From NCBI GenBank assembly GCA_028753945.1, contig JAPNXP010000013.1, positions 744,001 through 808,000 of the forward strand: a stretch of DNA of 64,000 nt, read 5' to 3'. The stretch is from Hexactinellida sp. DTS-2022. Its lineage: Eukaryota > Porifera > Hexactinellida. The notes beneath the pieces are model-generated. The model was not told the origin of the DNA. It saw nothing but the letters and a program-made list of their open reading frames with translations, and searched no databases. Positions 21,428-30,925 of the stretch are shown here, piece by piece (the first letter of the stretch is position 1; every line of letters begins with the position of its first letter). The position numbers and the translations under genes were made by a program.

Positions 21428-22412
21428 GTAGTTCTGTTGTATGACAGTTTTACTACCATGACAGACTTACTACCTCTATTACTAGTACCATGGATGTTCT
21501 CTATCCATGACAGATTTACTACCTTACATGACAGAATTACTACCCTTTGATCTTGACTTGACTATTACTATGCACTTTGAATGGTTTCTTTCTTTCTTTC
21601 TTTCTTCTACTTGACTAAATACAAACAGCATGTATTCAATATAGGAAATGGTAATTCATTTATATTATTTATTCTACTCATCGATTTAAGAAAGTACACA
21701 AATTATAGTCTTGATTCAAGAAATTACATACAATAATGAATATCTCTGAATATTCAAAGCTTGTGAATTTCTTTCCCATGTGATTTTGCCGAGCGATTTA
21801 TTGAACTCAATAAAATTCGCGAGACGAAATTTTAAAATGCCAGCCTCAGGCTATCAACTTAGTGAAGTTATTGACAGGATACATTGTCGTACTACAACTT
21901 TTTTTTACACAGACGGCTTCAGCAATGCAATGATCATTGAGTAGAGGCTGTAGAGCGATACGGTTTTTGACAGCTAATATAATCTCAGATTCCCAATAGG
22001 TTATGTATTGTTAAATCCATTAAAAGGTCGTATCTCCGATGTTAAAATAATTATCTATACCGTTCACAATGCTATACATATTAATTAACCTAGTAAATAA
22101 TGAATACGGGGAAGGCGGATGTGGAAATGTCAATTATATAGATGATTGTGCAAGTCAAATTCAATAAAATTTTTAAAAGATACAAGTAAATACTTCCTAT
22201 ATTGAATACATGCTGTTTGTATTTAGTCAAGTAGAAGAAAGAAAGAAAGAAAGAAACCATTAAAATTGCATAGTAATACTCAAGTCATGATCAAAGGGTA
22301 GTAATTCTGTCATGTAAGGTAGTAAATCTGTCATGGATAGAGAACATCCATGGTACTAGTAATAGAGGTAGTAAGTCTGTCATGGTAGTAAAACTGTCAT
22401 ACAACAGTTCTA
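21428..22412. mobile_element. 1-kb foldback element with ~220-bp arms
   Basis: Arms 21428-21648 and 22196-22412 are near-perfect inverted copies. They include TATGACAGTTTTACTACC, TCCATGACAGATTTACTACC, a (TTTC)5 run and AATACAAACAGCATGTATTC. The ~550-bp loop has no ORF. It could fold into a long hairpin if transcribed. Confidence 0.85.
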
Positions 22413-22717
22413 ACAGAAGTATAAATATGTGTGGGCCACTGATTTTGTTGTTATTAATATAAAATGGCCCTCTTCCACAATCTTTTGGGTATCTATACCT
22501 TATAATATTCAAAATCATGATTCAATTCATTATCTATTTGCTCTCAATGCTGCTTAAACGAACACTATTATTCATTTTTCTGGAGCAGTATTGGATGCCT
22601 TAAATGGATTATTTCAATAATATTTCTAGATTTGATGCATATTTTATTGATTTAATTAAATATTCAATTACGGTCATGACTCATGACATGTAACCAAAGT
22701 TAGAGCATGGGTTTACG

Positions 22718-22870
22718 CAGGTCCGGCTTTAGGCACAAGCAACACAAGCAACCGCGTGGGGCGCCATGATTTAGGGGGAGAAAAATTACACATTCAAATA
22801 GTATTTGATGGAAAACTCGGGCGCCTAGATACTTTTGCGTGGGGCGCCGAAAGAGCTAAATACCGCACTG
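22718..22870. mobile_element. hAT-like MITE upstream of transporter copy 2
   Basis: A 153-bp insertion with ends CAGGTCCGG and CCGCACTG, flanked by GGTTTACG and GGTTTACA (8 bp, one mismatch). The homologous region upstream of copy 1 (near 6510-6520, GCATGGGTTTGAACAAC) lacks it. Contains GTGGGGCGCC words in both halves. Confidence 0.8.
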
Positions 22871-23038
22871 GGTTTACAATGGAAATTCTGCAAGCATAGC
22901 TGTTAATAATATAATGAAAAGTAAAATTACTATTCAGGAAATCTGACTGGAATAACGTAGTATGCTCCAACATATTAGTATAAATAGAAATCTTAAACTA
23001 ACAATAATCAGAAAACATAAATATCTTTTTGATAATAA

Positions 23039-24553
23039 ATGGCTAAAAAATCACAAACATCCAACAAAGAACAAGCTAGGATATTCTCTGTCCTTATAGC
23101 ATCAATCGCATCTAGTCTAAGCTCATTCATCTTTGGATTCAGTCTTGGGTATCCATCTCCCATTGAGGAAGAGATTAAAATATTAGGAGTGTTGGATGAT
23201 TCCACTTTCCCAATCTTCAGTTCTTGTTTGTTCTTCTTTGCGATATTTGGCTCTGCATCTGTTTCTTTCTTCACAGAAAGGTTAGGAGCGAAAGCTCTCA
23301 TCATCCTACTATCTCTTCCCAATGCATTAGGATGGTTACTCGTAGCTTTTGGTTACCATTGGGCAGTTATGGTGTTAGGCAGAGCTGTATCTGGTATGGC
23401 GATTGGTGGTTCTTCTGCTCTCATTTCTGTTTATATATCAGACATGGCACCCAAACAATCCAAAGGATTATATGGTAGCATTTTCCAACACGCATTTATA
23501 TCCGGTGTGTTATGTAGTCACCTATTTGGTGCATTCATTTCATTTCGATGGCTTGCTCTGGTGCCAGTAGTAGTACTACTAATACAGAGTTTGATTCTTT
23601 CCTGGCAGCCGTATTCCCCGAAATGGCTAGCTTCCAGAGGGTTGAAGAAGGATGCGTTGAACACTCTGAAGTATCTGAGAGGTCCTAACTACGATTATCA
23701 GTCGGAGTATGAGGAGATGCAACTGGTTATAAAGGAGAGCAGTGATTGGACTTTCTTGCAACGCATTCGAAGCCTGTTTTTGGAGCTGCAAAACTTGAAG
23801 ATACTCGTCGTCATCTGTCTTGTGTTCGTAGGGGTGGAACTCACTGGTATATCAATTGTTGCCTCCTATTCTTCTACAATTCTAAGGTCAAGTCGCCTGG
23901 TTTCTCCAAATGTTGCATCTTTCATTCCCACATCTGTTCAGTCAGTATCAGTCCTACTCTTCACATTTATCGTGGATAGAATTGGAAGGAAGCCTCTGTT
24001 GTTATTCTCGGGAGCTGGCATTGCTCTGAGTCACGTAATACTGTCTGTCTATTCGTTCGGTTCCTCTCATGTCTGGTCTCAGTGCTCTGAATTGGATGCT
24101 GCAACATCCAGTCTAACTAACTCTAGTGGTATTCACACACTCGTGAGTGTAGAGTTCTGTGATTACATCACTCTCGTGCCTATGGCAGCTCTGATTTTAC
24201 TTAGATTTGTGTACGGACTGGGATGGGGCCCTATCCCATTTATTCTCTTAGGAGAGTCTTTTCCGGTTAAAATACGCTCCATTGCAGCTTCTGTTTGCAT
24301 TTCCGTTTTCGTTTTTGCTACTGCACTGGTTGTCCTTGTATTTCCATATCTTGAGCAGTTGTTGGAAGTTCACTATATCTTCTCAATATTTGCGCTTTTG
24401 AATATCTCTACGTGTGTGTTTGTGTTTCTCTTCATTCCAGAGACAACAGGACTGAGTTTGGAGGAAGTGGAAGTGTTGTTTAAGGTTAAAATTATTTTTG
24501 TTAATTGTCAGAATCCTTTTCCAAGAAAATATGTCTATAATGCTGTTGTTTAG
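23039..24553 (+). CDS. SLC2-like (GLUT family) sugar transporter, copy 2
   Basis: A 504-residue, intronless paralogue of the gene at 6697, with the same motifs: GRAVSGMAIGG before TM4, SPKW after TM6, DRIGRKPLL, GLGWGPIPFILLGESFP and PETTGLSLEEVEVLF. Differences cluster in TM1-TM4 (for example AFGYHWAVMVLGRAVSGMAIGGSS against AFGDHWAVMLLGRVLTGVAIGG, compared in short parts) and at the C-terminus, while residues ~200-420 are almost unchanged. That pattern could reflect recent gene conversion or selection on the N-terminal half. Homology extends ~370 bp upstream but stops soon after the stop codon. Both full copies keep an open frame, so both are probably functional. Confidence 0.9.
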   Translation: MAKKSQTSNKEQARIFSVLIASIASSLSSFIFGFSLGYPSPIEEEIKILGVLDDSTFPIFSSCLFFFAIFGSASVSFFTERLGAKALIILLSLPNALGWLLVAFGYHWAVMVLGRAVSGMAIGGSSALISVYISDMAPKQSKGLYGSIFQHAFISGVLCSHLFGAFISFRWLALVPVVVLLIQSLILSWQPYSPKWLASRGLKKDALNTLKYLRGPNYDYQSEYEEMQLVIKESSDWTFLQRIRSLFLELQNLKILVVICLVFVGVELTGISIVASYSSTILRSSRLVSPNVASFIPTSVQSVSVLLFTFIVDRIGRKPLLLFSGAGIALSHVILSVYSFGSSHVWSQCSELDAATSSLTNSSGIHTLVSVEFCDYITLVPMAALILLRFVYGLGWGPIPFILLGESFPVKIRSIAASVCISVFVFATALVVLVFPYLEQLLEVHYIFSIFALLNISTCVFVFLFIPETTGLSLEEVEVLFKVKIIFVNCQNPFPRKYVYNAVV

Positions 24554-24775
24554 GTTTTTTTGCTTTTTTGATTGTAATTTCCTCTATATTAATTATATAT
24601 TTTTTAATCATTGGAAATCATTTACATCCTTTCTGTCTCTTGACAGCTTATTTTTCTATTAACTGTAAACAATGTACTACAGTGTATTAGTGGGGGAGCT
24701 TTGTTAAGACGTACCACACTCGGTTAAGACGTACCACCCTGGGAAACAAGAAAAAGTACGTATTAACCGAGGTAC

Positions 24776-25105
24776 TGTTATAGATATCACCTGTAGCCTT
24801 CAGGAGTATAGTCCTTGGGAAAGACTATAGGTGGCAGTACGGGCAGACTCATAGGTAAGTGAGTATTCACAGGCCGGCAGTACGACTGGTAACCATAGTC
24901 TAGGACTATGGAGTACATGGGCAGTACGGCACTCGCAGGAGCTGCGGGCTGGAGCGAGAGGTGCGACAGTACGCATGGTGGTCGAGGGTTACCCTCCTGA
25001 TGAGTCTCTGCAATGGGACGAAACCACACACGTAACATCCTTACGGGATGTGGTCAGCTAGAGCGGCTAGTCTTCGATACTAGGACGTGGCCTCATCTCG
25101 TAACA
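24776..25105 (+). mobile_element. Ribozyme element copy B (solo-LTR-like)
   Basis: A 330-bp element beginning TGTTATAGATATCACC and ending CTCATCTCGTAACA: TG...CA ends with a 5-bp inverted TGTTA/TAACA. It is flanked by GTAC on both sides (24772-24775 and 25106-25109). Removing the element and one GTAC restores the host MITE word GAGGTAC-TTCTTATCCG. It contains a hammerhead ribozyme at 24978-25027, then a ~60-nt hairpin. It aligns along its length with copy C (30627-30925, minus). No coding capacity. The structure is that of a solo LTR. Confidence 0.8.
24978..25027 (+). ncRNA. Type III hammerhead ribozyme B
   Basis: GTGGTC (24978-24983), stem I hairpin GAGGG-TTA-CCCTC, CTGATGA (24997-25003), stem II GTCT-CTGCAATG-GGAC (one U-G wobble), GAAA, CCAC. 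Stem III is 5 bp and open. Predicted cleavage is after C24983. All invariant core bases are present. Confidence 0.88.
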
Positions 25106-25679
25106 GTACTTCTTATCCGTATGCATAATCCACAAGTCAAAATAGTGACTTGTTCACTGATATGAATACCTTGTAGAGATATACAAGTCTCTAACATACT
25201 TAACAATAAGATTACAGTATTTTAGTTGTCGCCTACTCACTTAAACCAAATACTAACTGAGTTCTGCTGATAGTTTTCTAAAGTACGTACTAACCGAGTT
25301 AAAAATAAATACATTTTTGTTTACTTGGATATATAATTTGGTACGTCTTATCCGAGGTACGTCTTATCCGAGTACGTATTAACCGAATCATTTATAATGG
25401 ATCAGATAAGAGAAAAAATCGGTTATTAGGGAACAGTACGTAATATCCGAGAGTACGTCTTAAGCCGAGTACGTACAAGCGAGTTCCACTGTATTATGTT
25501 AGAATTTGTCCATCTCCCAAATTTACAGAGGTCATTTTGTATGGGGATACAAATTCCTTTATAATTAAGGTCCCCAAAACCCCACTTCCACGCTTATAGA
25601 GGATCATTTGTATGGAAATGAAGGAATATGGACCAAAATTTCCCCGCTTATAGAGGTTGTTTCTTTCAGCAATATTGTT

Positions 25680-26965
25680 TAAGATACTCTTAATTCGTTC
25701 ATCACAACATTGATATTTTTCCTTTTTGACGGAGGCTCATGGCCTCCGATGAGCTGCTGCTCTTTTAACATCTGCTGCTTCCCTAGAACCTCGATGAAAC
25801 GAAAGACGTTTAGTACTTGAGCACGAATAAGGGACTGAAATCCGCGATGACATTCCTCGATTTGGTTATTGGTACGATCTTCATCCTCAACTGTACGCTG
25901 ATGCATGTCCAACGATCTATTGGGAACAATAGGGCTAACGGTTTAGACGGCGGTAAGGACGTACAATGTATGTGTCCTCGAAGTAGTTCGCAATTTCCAG
26001 TCCTCGGGGATCAAATCCGTCTGCTGAGAGTAGATCGTCAAATGCTTGTTCTACTTCACCAGGAGGTAAGAATGCTAAAGCTGGAAGGCAACGCAGCCAT
26101 GAAGCGAAATCAGGATCGATTTGGTAGCCGTGCTGCAAACCTGCGGCTTGTATTCGTCGCCAAACACTATGACTAAAATGAAAAAGCAGCCTGTACAGTT
26201 TAGTCCGGGAAACGCTTCTTGGAATGCTCGGATTGCACCTTTTTCGAAGCCAGTCATTAAGCTATCTGGGTTGAGTCCAGGTTGGAGCTCATTCAGTGTC
26301 TGATGCATGACCTCATAGCATAGGTTGCAAAAAGCAAAATACAGTAGACAAGTGGAAAAATCTGCTTCCCAAAAACTCGGCCATGAATTGTATGCACCTG
26401 CTGAAATATATTTGGAGAAATTTTAAATATTCCATCAGCATACCATTTTCTGCATTGTGCGAGTAATGTTAGATTATGCCTCGGGGTGAATATTAAAATT
26501 CGATTGTGGCCAGGGCCAGAGTCGTGAAGTAGGAAATCTGTGCCATTTGGTAGAATAGTGTATTCTACTGGAATATTTAAAGATAGAAGGTCAACAGGCT
26601 GTGGAGGGAATTTTTATGTTGGTTTCTCTTCCAATGTACAGTTCTTTTCATACAAATTTTGAGGGTAATTGTGCTGCAGAAGAATCAGGAATGTTGTCGT
26701 GGTTTCGGCGATTATAGTCTGTGTTGGTTCCTGAGTAGTGGTTGCTCTTTCGCGTAACGCCTGCAGCGCTATCAACACAGGCGTCTTTGAAGCATCACCC
26801 GCGTGATTGTGTTCACCCACGTACTTTATAATTACATCGCCACTCAAATGCAATCGTCCACGACACTTTGTTTTGGTTTATGGTCACAGTACCAGCTAGT
26901 ATTGCCAGGAAGAGACAAGTCTCTATCTTGGTGTAGAAAATCAATCTTTTTCAATTTTAAGTTTC
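25680..26965 (-). pseudogene. FLYWCH-MULE transposase pseudogene
   Basis: Minus-strand order, N to C: FLYWCH zinc-finger tail (CRGRLHLSGDVIIKYVGEHN, then H), a linker, the MULE N-terminal block (HNLTLLAQCRKWYADGIFKI then FQQVHTIHGR), TGFEKGAIRAFQEAFPG with CFFH, a WLRCLPALAFLPPGEVEQAF block, NYFEDTYI, and TNNQIEECHRGFQ. This is the full domain order of FLYWCH-MULE transposases. At least four frame changes and several stops make it non-functional. Diverged from the relic at 12290-12802, so it is a separate family. Confidence 0.82.
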
Positions 26966-27117
26966 CATTTCTCTGACAATAGTTTGCGGAACATTTAGTC
27001 AACTATATGACCACTGCATTTACCCGTAGCTTTTATACAATTTTCCTCTTTGCCATTGTTAAATGGCAAGAAAGGTTGTAAGACCAATTGACACTTGCGA
27101 AGCTTACAGTGATGAAT

Positions 27118-27200
27118 TATCACCTACGATGAATTTTTGTGACGAATTATCACCTATGATGAATTTTTGTGACGAATTATCACCTATGATGAATTGTTCG
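27118..27200. repeat. 30-bp tandem repeat x2.8
   Basis: Unit GAATTATCACCTATGATG plus AATTTTTGTGAC, nearly identical copies. Confidence 0.9.
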
Positions 27201-27244
27201 TGATCAATTGTCTTTTTCCGTCTGATCAAATGGTGATTAGTCCT

Positions 27245-27465
27245 ACATTCTCGGGAGATGACGGAGTCCCTTTCAGAAGGTAAAGAAAATGTTCACCACA
27301 TTCGGAAAATATTGACAACACAAAACGCACTCTATTAGAAAGGGAGGAGCAAAATATTAACGAATATAGGAAATGATTTGAAGCTTATAGTAGAACAACT
27401 GCAGGAACTAAAGTCACTCCCAGAAATGATCAGAAACAGTAAATGATAATATCCCTACTGAGTCA
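27245..27465 (+). pseudogene. Possible Harbinger accessory (Myb-like) protein tail
   Basis: With stops removed the frame reads GKENVHHIRKILTTQNALY and NDLKLIVEQLQELKSLPEM, a helical, charged C-terminal segment. Harbinger elements usually carry a second, divergently placed Myb/SANT-type gene, and a Harbinger transposase relic lies next door on the minus strand. The link is inferred from position; no SANT motif is visible. Confidence 0.3.
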
Positions 27466-27585
27466 ACAGTCCTGCTACCCTAATATTTTAGGACTTTATG
27501 TTGTACCTAGCGTACTCAAAAATTATTCTAATTTCCCATTATTGCCACTTCCTGCTGATAATTTATAATACATAATGCTGGCAAT

Positions 27586-27771
27586 CAGTGTTTTTTTTAA
27601 GGATTTGCTTAGAGGGCCCTACCAACAATTAGAGGCCCTCGCCCCAACAATTAGAGGCCCTCACTCTACATTTCATGATATTGAGTACTTAGCACGTTAA
27701 AAATTAGAGGCCCATTGAGAAAAATTAGAAGACCATTTTGGGCCTCTAATTTGCCTTAAAAAAAACACTGC
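27586..27771. mobile_element. hAT-like MITE with perfect 8-bp TSD
   Basis: A 186-bp element with ends CAGTGTTTTTTTTAAGG and CCTTAAAAAAAACACTG. CTGGCAAT flanks both sides exactly. Internal words AATTAGAGGCCC recur. Confidence 0.92.
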
Positions 27772-28556
27772 TGGCAATCAATGAATTAATTACAATACTT
27801 ATCAAAATAAATATTGTCAATCATTCTTTATTTGATAGAATAAATAAATCAGCGTTACTTGCAAATCAAAATAATTCGATACAATTTCTTGTCTCATGAT
27901 CACTCCATTTGCTGAAGGTTCCGGGGGATCAATATCTAGCGTGTATTCTTCATCAATATCGATAACCGTTCATAGGCCATGGTTGATACAACACATGTTA
28001 TGTAATAACAGTGGCCAAGATGATTTTACAAACCCTTTCTGGAGTACGCCAGTTCTATCAATCGATCTTCACGACTTTCCAAATCCCGAACGGGAATTCG
28101 ATGGTTTTTCGAACTTTTACAAATGCGCTCGATTAAACTTTCTTTGCCCAGGAGTGATGAGAGAAGGTATGGGAGTAGTTAGATTAGTTCGTAATCCATA
28201 CGCACTGTCACCCAAAACCACCCATGGACAGTAGAAATATCACCACTTCCTATTTTACGGTTTAAACACGATTTCCGCCATATAAATGCATCATCAGTCT
28301 GCCGGGCCACTTAACGACAGCATCAATGAAGCGAAATTCGTGGTCACAAATAGTTGTATATTAATAGAATGGAATAAGTTTCGTCATTGCACGAGGGAGC
28401 TATGATAGGAATATGTGAGCCATCTATCAGTAAAAAACTAAAGGAAATCCGCCTATATGTGAGCCATCTATACAGCCAAAAACTAAATGAAATCCGCTTT
28501 GTTGAAAAAGGATTCTTAGATAATCTTTTGTAGAGTTTCATTTGGAAATTTAATAT

Positions 28557-29161
28557 ATACGAGCCCTTCGGTCTCGGTCGCTTTGCGACTGATCGATGCT
28601 ACGCACCTCAAGTTAACGGCCGCTGTGCGGCCTTACACCTCACCCTTTCTGCCATGGAAAATGGTAGAAAGGTACGTTTTATACAACCCTTTCTACCATT
28701 TTCCATAGTTTTAACTTGTTTACCAATAATACCCGTCAGAAGCTAACTTCTAGGTCGATTTTGAATTTTCATTAATTTGTTTACCTATTTTGTGTAAACA
28801 ACAACAACAAATATTAATATTATTAATTTATAAACGCGAAATTCGTGTTCAGCATACTGTTTACTTATAATACCCGTTGAAAGCTAACTTATAGGTTGAT
28901 TTTGAATTTTCATTAATTTGTTTACCATTTTTGTGTAAACAACAACAACAAATATTCATATTACAAATTTATAAACGCGAAATTCGAAATCAGCATACTT
29001 GTTTACCTATTATAACATTTGTTTACCCATTATAACATTTGGAAGTTAGTTTATATCTCATATATAAATGCGGTTTCTATTCCCCCATCATTTTAATACA
29101 ATCCGGACAAACAAACACACAAACACACAAACACACAACAATCGAGATTTAATAATATAGA
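28557..29161 (-). mobile_element. Helitron/Helentron-like element, complete
   Basis: Reverse-strand counterpart of 19029-19637. The minus strand starts TCTATATTATTAAATCTCG and ends ...CGAGACCGAAGGGCTCGT, with the same two ~140-bp subrepeats. It separates two parts of the Harbinger pseudogene, so it inserted after that element had landed. Confidence 0.55.
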
Positions 29162-29335
29162 TATATACGGTATGCGCAATAGAAGCTAAACCATCACACA
29201 CAGCTGTAACGCATCTTGATACATACGTCTGTGAAACTCCATGAGCAGATGCAACAACAATCTGAAATGTGCCCGTAGCTAAGAATTGTAGTGCTACTGC
29301 AAATTGTGTTGTTGCAGGAATAGAATAGGAGCGAG

Positions 29336-29495
29336 CAGAGGCGTAGCTAGGCCTGCATGAAGGTGCGGCACTGGTAGATTATGGTTGCGGCGCGGCATTT
29401 CCGCACTATAGTTTTATACTAATGGGCATTTTTGTGGGCACAAATTTTTAGGGTGCGGCCTGTGCCCCAAGTGCCGCACCCTGGCTACGCCTCTG
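29336..29495. mobile_element. hAT-like MITE (CAGAGGCGTAGCTAGG)
   Basis: A 160-bp element with ends CAGAGGCGTAGCTAGG and CTGGCTACGCCTCTG, flanked by GGAGCGAG and CGAGCGAG (seven of eight bases equal). It is inserted in the Harbinger transposase relic. Confidence 0.85.
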
Positions 29496-29654
29496 CGAGC
29501 GAGTAGTTGATGAACTTTACTAGAAATCTGATCCAGAATTTCAATGAACATGTACCGCTTAATTATGTACCAGGTAATAAATTCTCTATCTGAATATCCC
29601 TCTAAGGGGGTAAGTCAATCTCTAACTCTTTGACGACGTAAGCTAATTTCAATT

Positions 29655-30415
29655 TAAAGTTCAAGTATATGCAGCGCTGATGCTATCGTCGTGTGTGAAT
29701 ATAGAATAAAAGTACTCTGAGGAATTAGATTTGAATTAACAGTATTTCTTTTATAAATAAATCTAACTACCGATTAAACTCAAAACGCTAGTATCCATTT
29801 TCAGGCATAAACTATGTTTTTAATACGCTGTTAGAAGATTATTGTGTCTACATTACAATCCCTATTGTTCATAAATATTTTGGCCAGGGAGTGTATGATG
29901 CCTTACTACTTGGTGTATTAATCACTAAAGTACAACTTCCTGACTCCAGAATTAATTTCTCCACGTCTATAATTGTATACTTAAGATTGGACATATTTTT
30001 ACAACAGGACATATTTACAGCATATCCATGTTTTTGTAAAATACTGTCCATATTTATTCTTGGACATAATTTTACGAAACAGGCCTACAATATCGAGAGA
30101 TGCTCCCATATACTGAATACAAGAGGACTAATCTAGGCGTACAAAATGAAAACTGAACGAGCTCTAACAAAATCTAGGAGCGGGGTAATTATTTCCTGGA
30201 TGAAAGCCTGGTATGTAGTATGTACTAATACAAATTTAATCTAAGTATACATTGATTTCAAAGACGAGCGAGCTCAGCGAGAAAGAAAAATTTTTGGTGT
30301 GAAGAGGTTTTTCAAATATCATTGAATATTACTAAATAATTTGAGGATAACATTATTATATTTTTGATTTTAGGGGAGATAAAATATGAGAAGCACGAAA
30401 TATTTGTTGGCAGGT
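29655..30415. other. Gene-free stretch
   Basis: Overlapping short frames on both strands at 29869-30136 give no recognisable domain. Otherwise AT-rich spacer. Confidence 0.45.
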
Positions 30416-30626
30416 TGACTGAATAGGATCGACCTCTGAATTTATTTAATGGAATAAGATCGACCCATTGCCAAGACTGGAATAAGATCGACCCATTTTC
30501 ACGTCTAGAATAAGATAGGCTCTTTTGGTGTGTATTATGGCTCATTTCACGTCTAGAATAAGAACGACCTATTGTTAATCTGATATTGATCTAATGTAAT
30601 ACATTCACTGATCTCTTAGATGAAGC

Positions 30627-30925
30627 TGTTATGAGATGAGGCCACGGCTCAGTATGAAGACTAGCCGCTATCTCGGCCGACCTCATCCCATAGGGAAGTT
30701 ATGTGTGTGGTTTCGTCCCATTGCAGGGACTCATCAGGAGGGTAACCCTCGACCTACTTATTGCACCTAGCACCAGGTACCTTTACGCATACCAGTTACC
30801 AGTCCGTACTGCCGGCCTGTGAATACATCACTAACTCACACTGCGTGAGTCTGCCCGTACTGCCAACCTACCCAGGGCTCCTCAACCCCAAGTACTCCCG
30901 AGGACTCCAGGTAATGTCTATAACA
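30627..30925 (-). mobile_element. Ribozyme element copy C (solo-LTR-like)
   Basis: A 299-bp element on the minus strand, beginning TGTTATAGACATTACCTGG and ending CTCATCTCATAACA. It is flanked by AAGC on both sides (30623-30626 and 30926-30929). Shared with copy B: GGCAGTACGGGCAGACTCA, TATTCACAGGCCGGCAGTAC, the ribozyme and the downstream hairpin. TG...CA ends and a 4-bp target duplication indicate an LTR-like insertion. Confidence 0.82.
30707..30755 (-). ncRNA. Hammerhead ribozyme C (stem III degenerate)
   Basis: The minus strand reads AGGTC, stem I hairpin GAGGG-TTA-CCCTC, CTGATGA, stem II GTCC-CTGCAATG-GGAC (fully paired, where copy B has a wobble), GAAA, CCAC. Core bases are intact, but the upstream stem III strand is TAGGT instead of GTGGT, leaving about three pairs with ACCAC. 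Activity is therefore doubtful. Confidence 0.75.

Larger units (their letters stand above)
24678..25493. mobile_element. pogo-like MITE (TACGTCTTAxCCGAG family), interrupted
   Basis: Left end TACAGTGTATTAGTGGG and right end GAGTTCCACTGTA, with TA borders. Internal words GTACGTATTAACCGA and GGTACGTCTTATCCGAG are repeated in both orientations. The ribozyme element copy B (24776-25105) is inserted in one such word, so the MITE is older than that insertion. Confidence 0.7.
27850..29650 (-). pseudogene. Harbinger transposase pseudogene, split by two insertions
   Basis: Minus-strand pieces in N-to-C order: GYSDREFI-WY and IEILDQISSKVHQL (29500-29650); VALQFLATGTFQIVVASAHG and VSQTYVSRCVTAVCDGLASI (29165-29335); IDGSHIPIIAPS-ND (28380-28450); then VVKWPGRL-like and the final FPFGIWKVVKIDRTGVLQKG block (27900-28100). 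This is the order of PIF/Harbinger (HARBI1-type) DDE transposases. It is split by a hAT-like MITE (29336-29495) and a Helitron-like element (28557-29161), and carries further stops and frameshifts. Confidence 0.75.

Noticed and set aside
29869..30136. Overlapping plus- and minus-strand ORFs of 60-81 codons
   Set aside because: No domain, no family resemblance, and both strands open over the same bases, as expected by chance.
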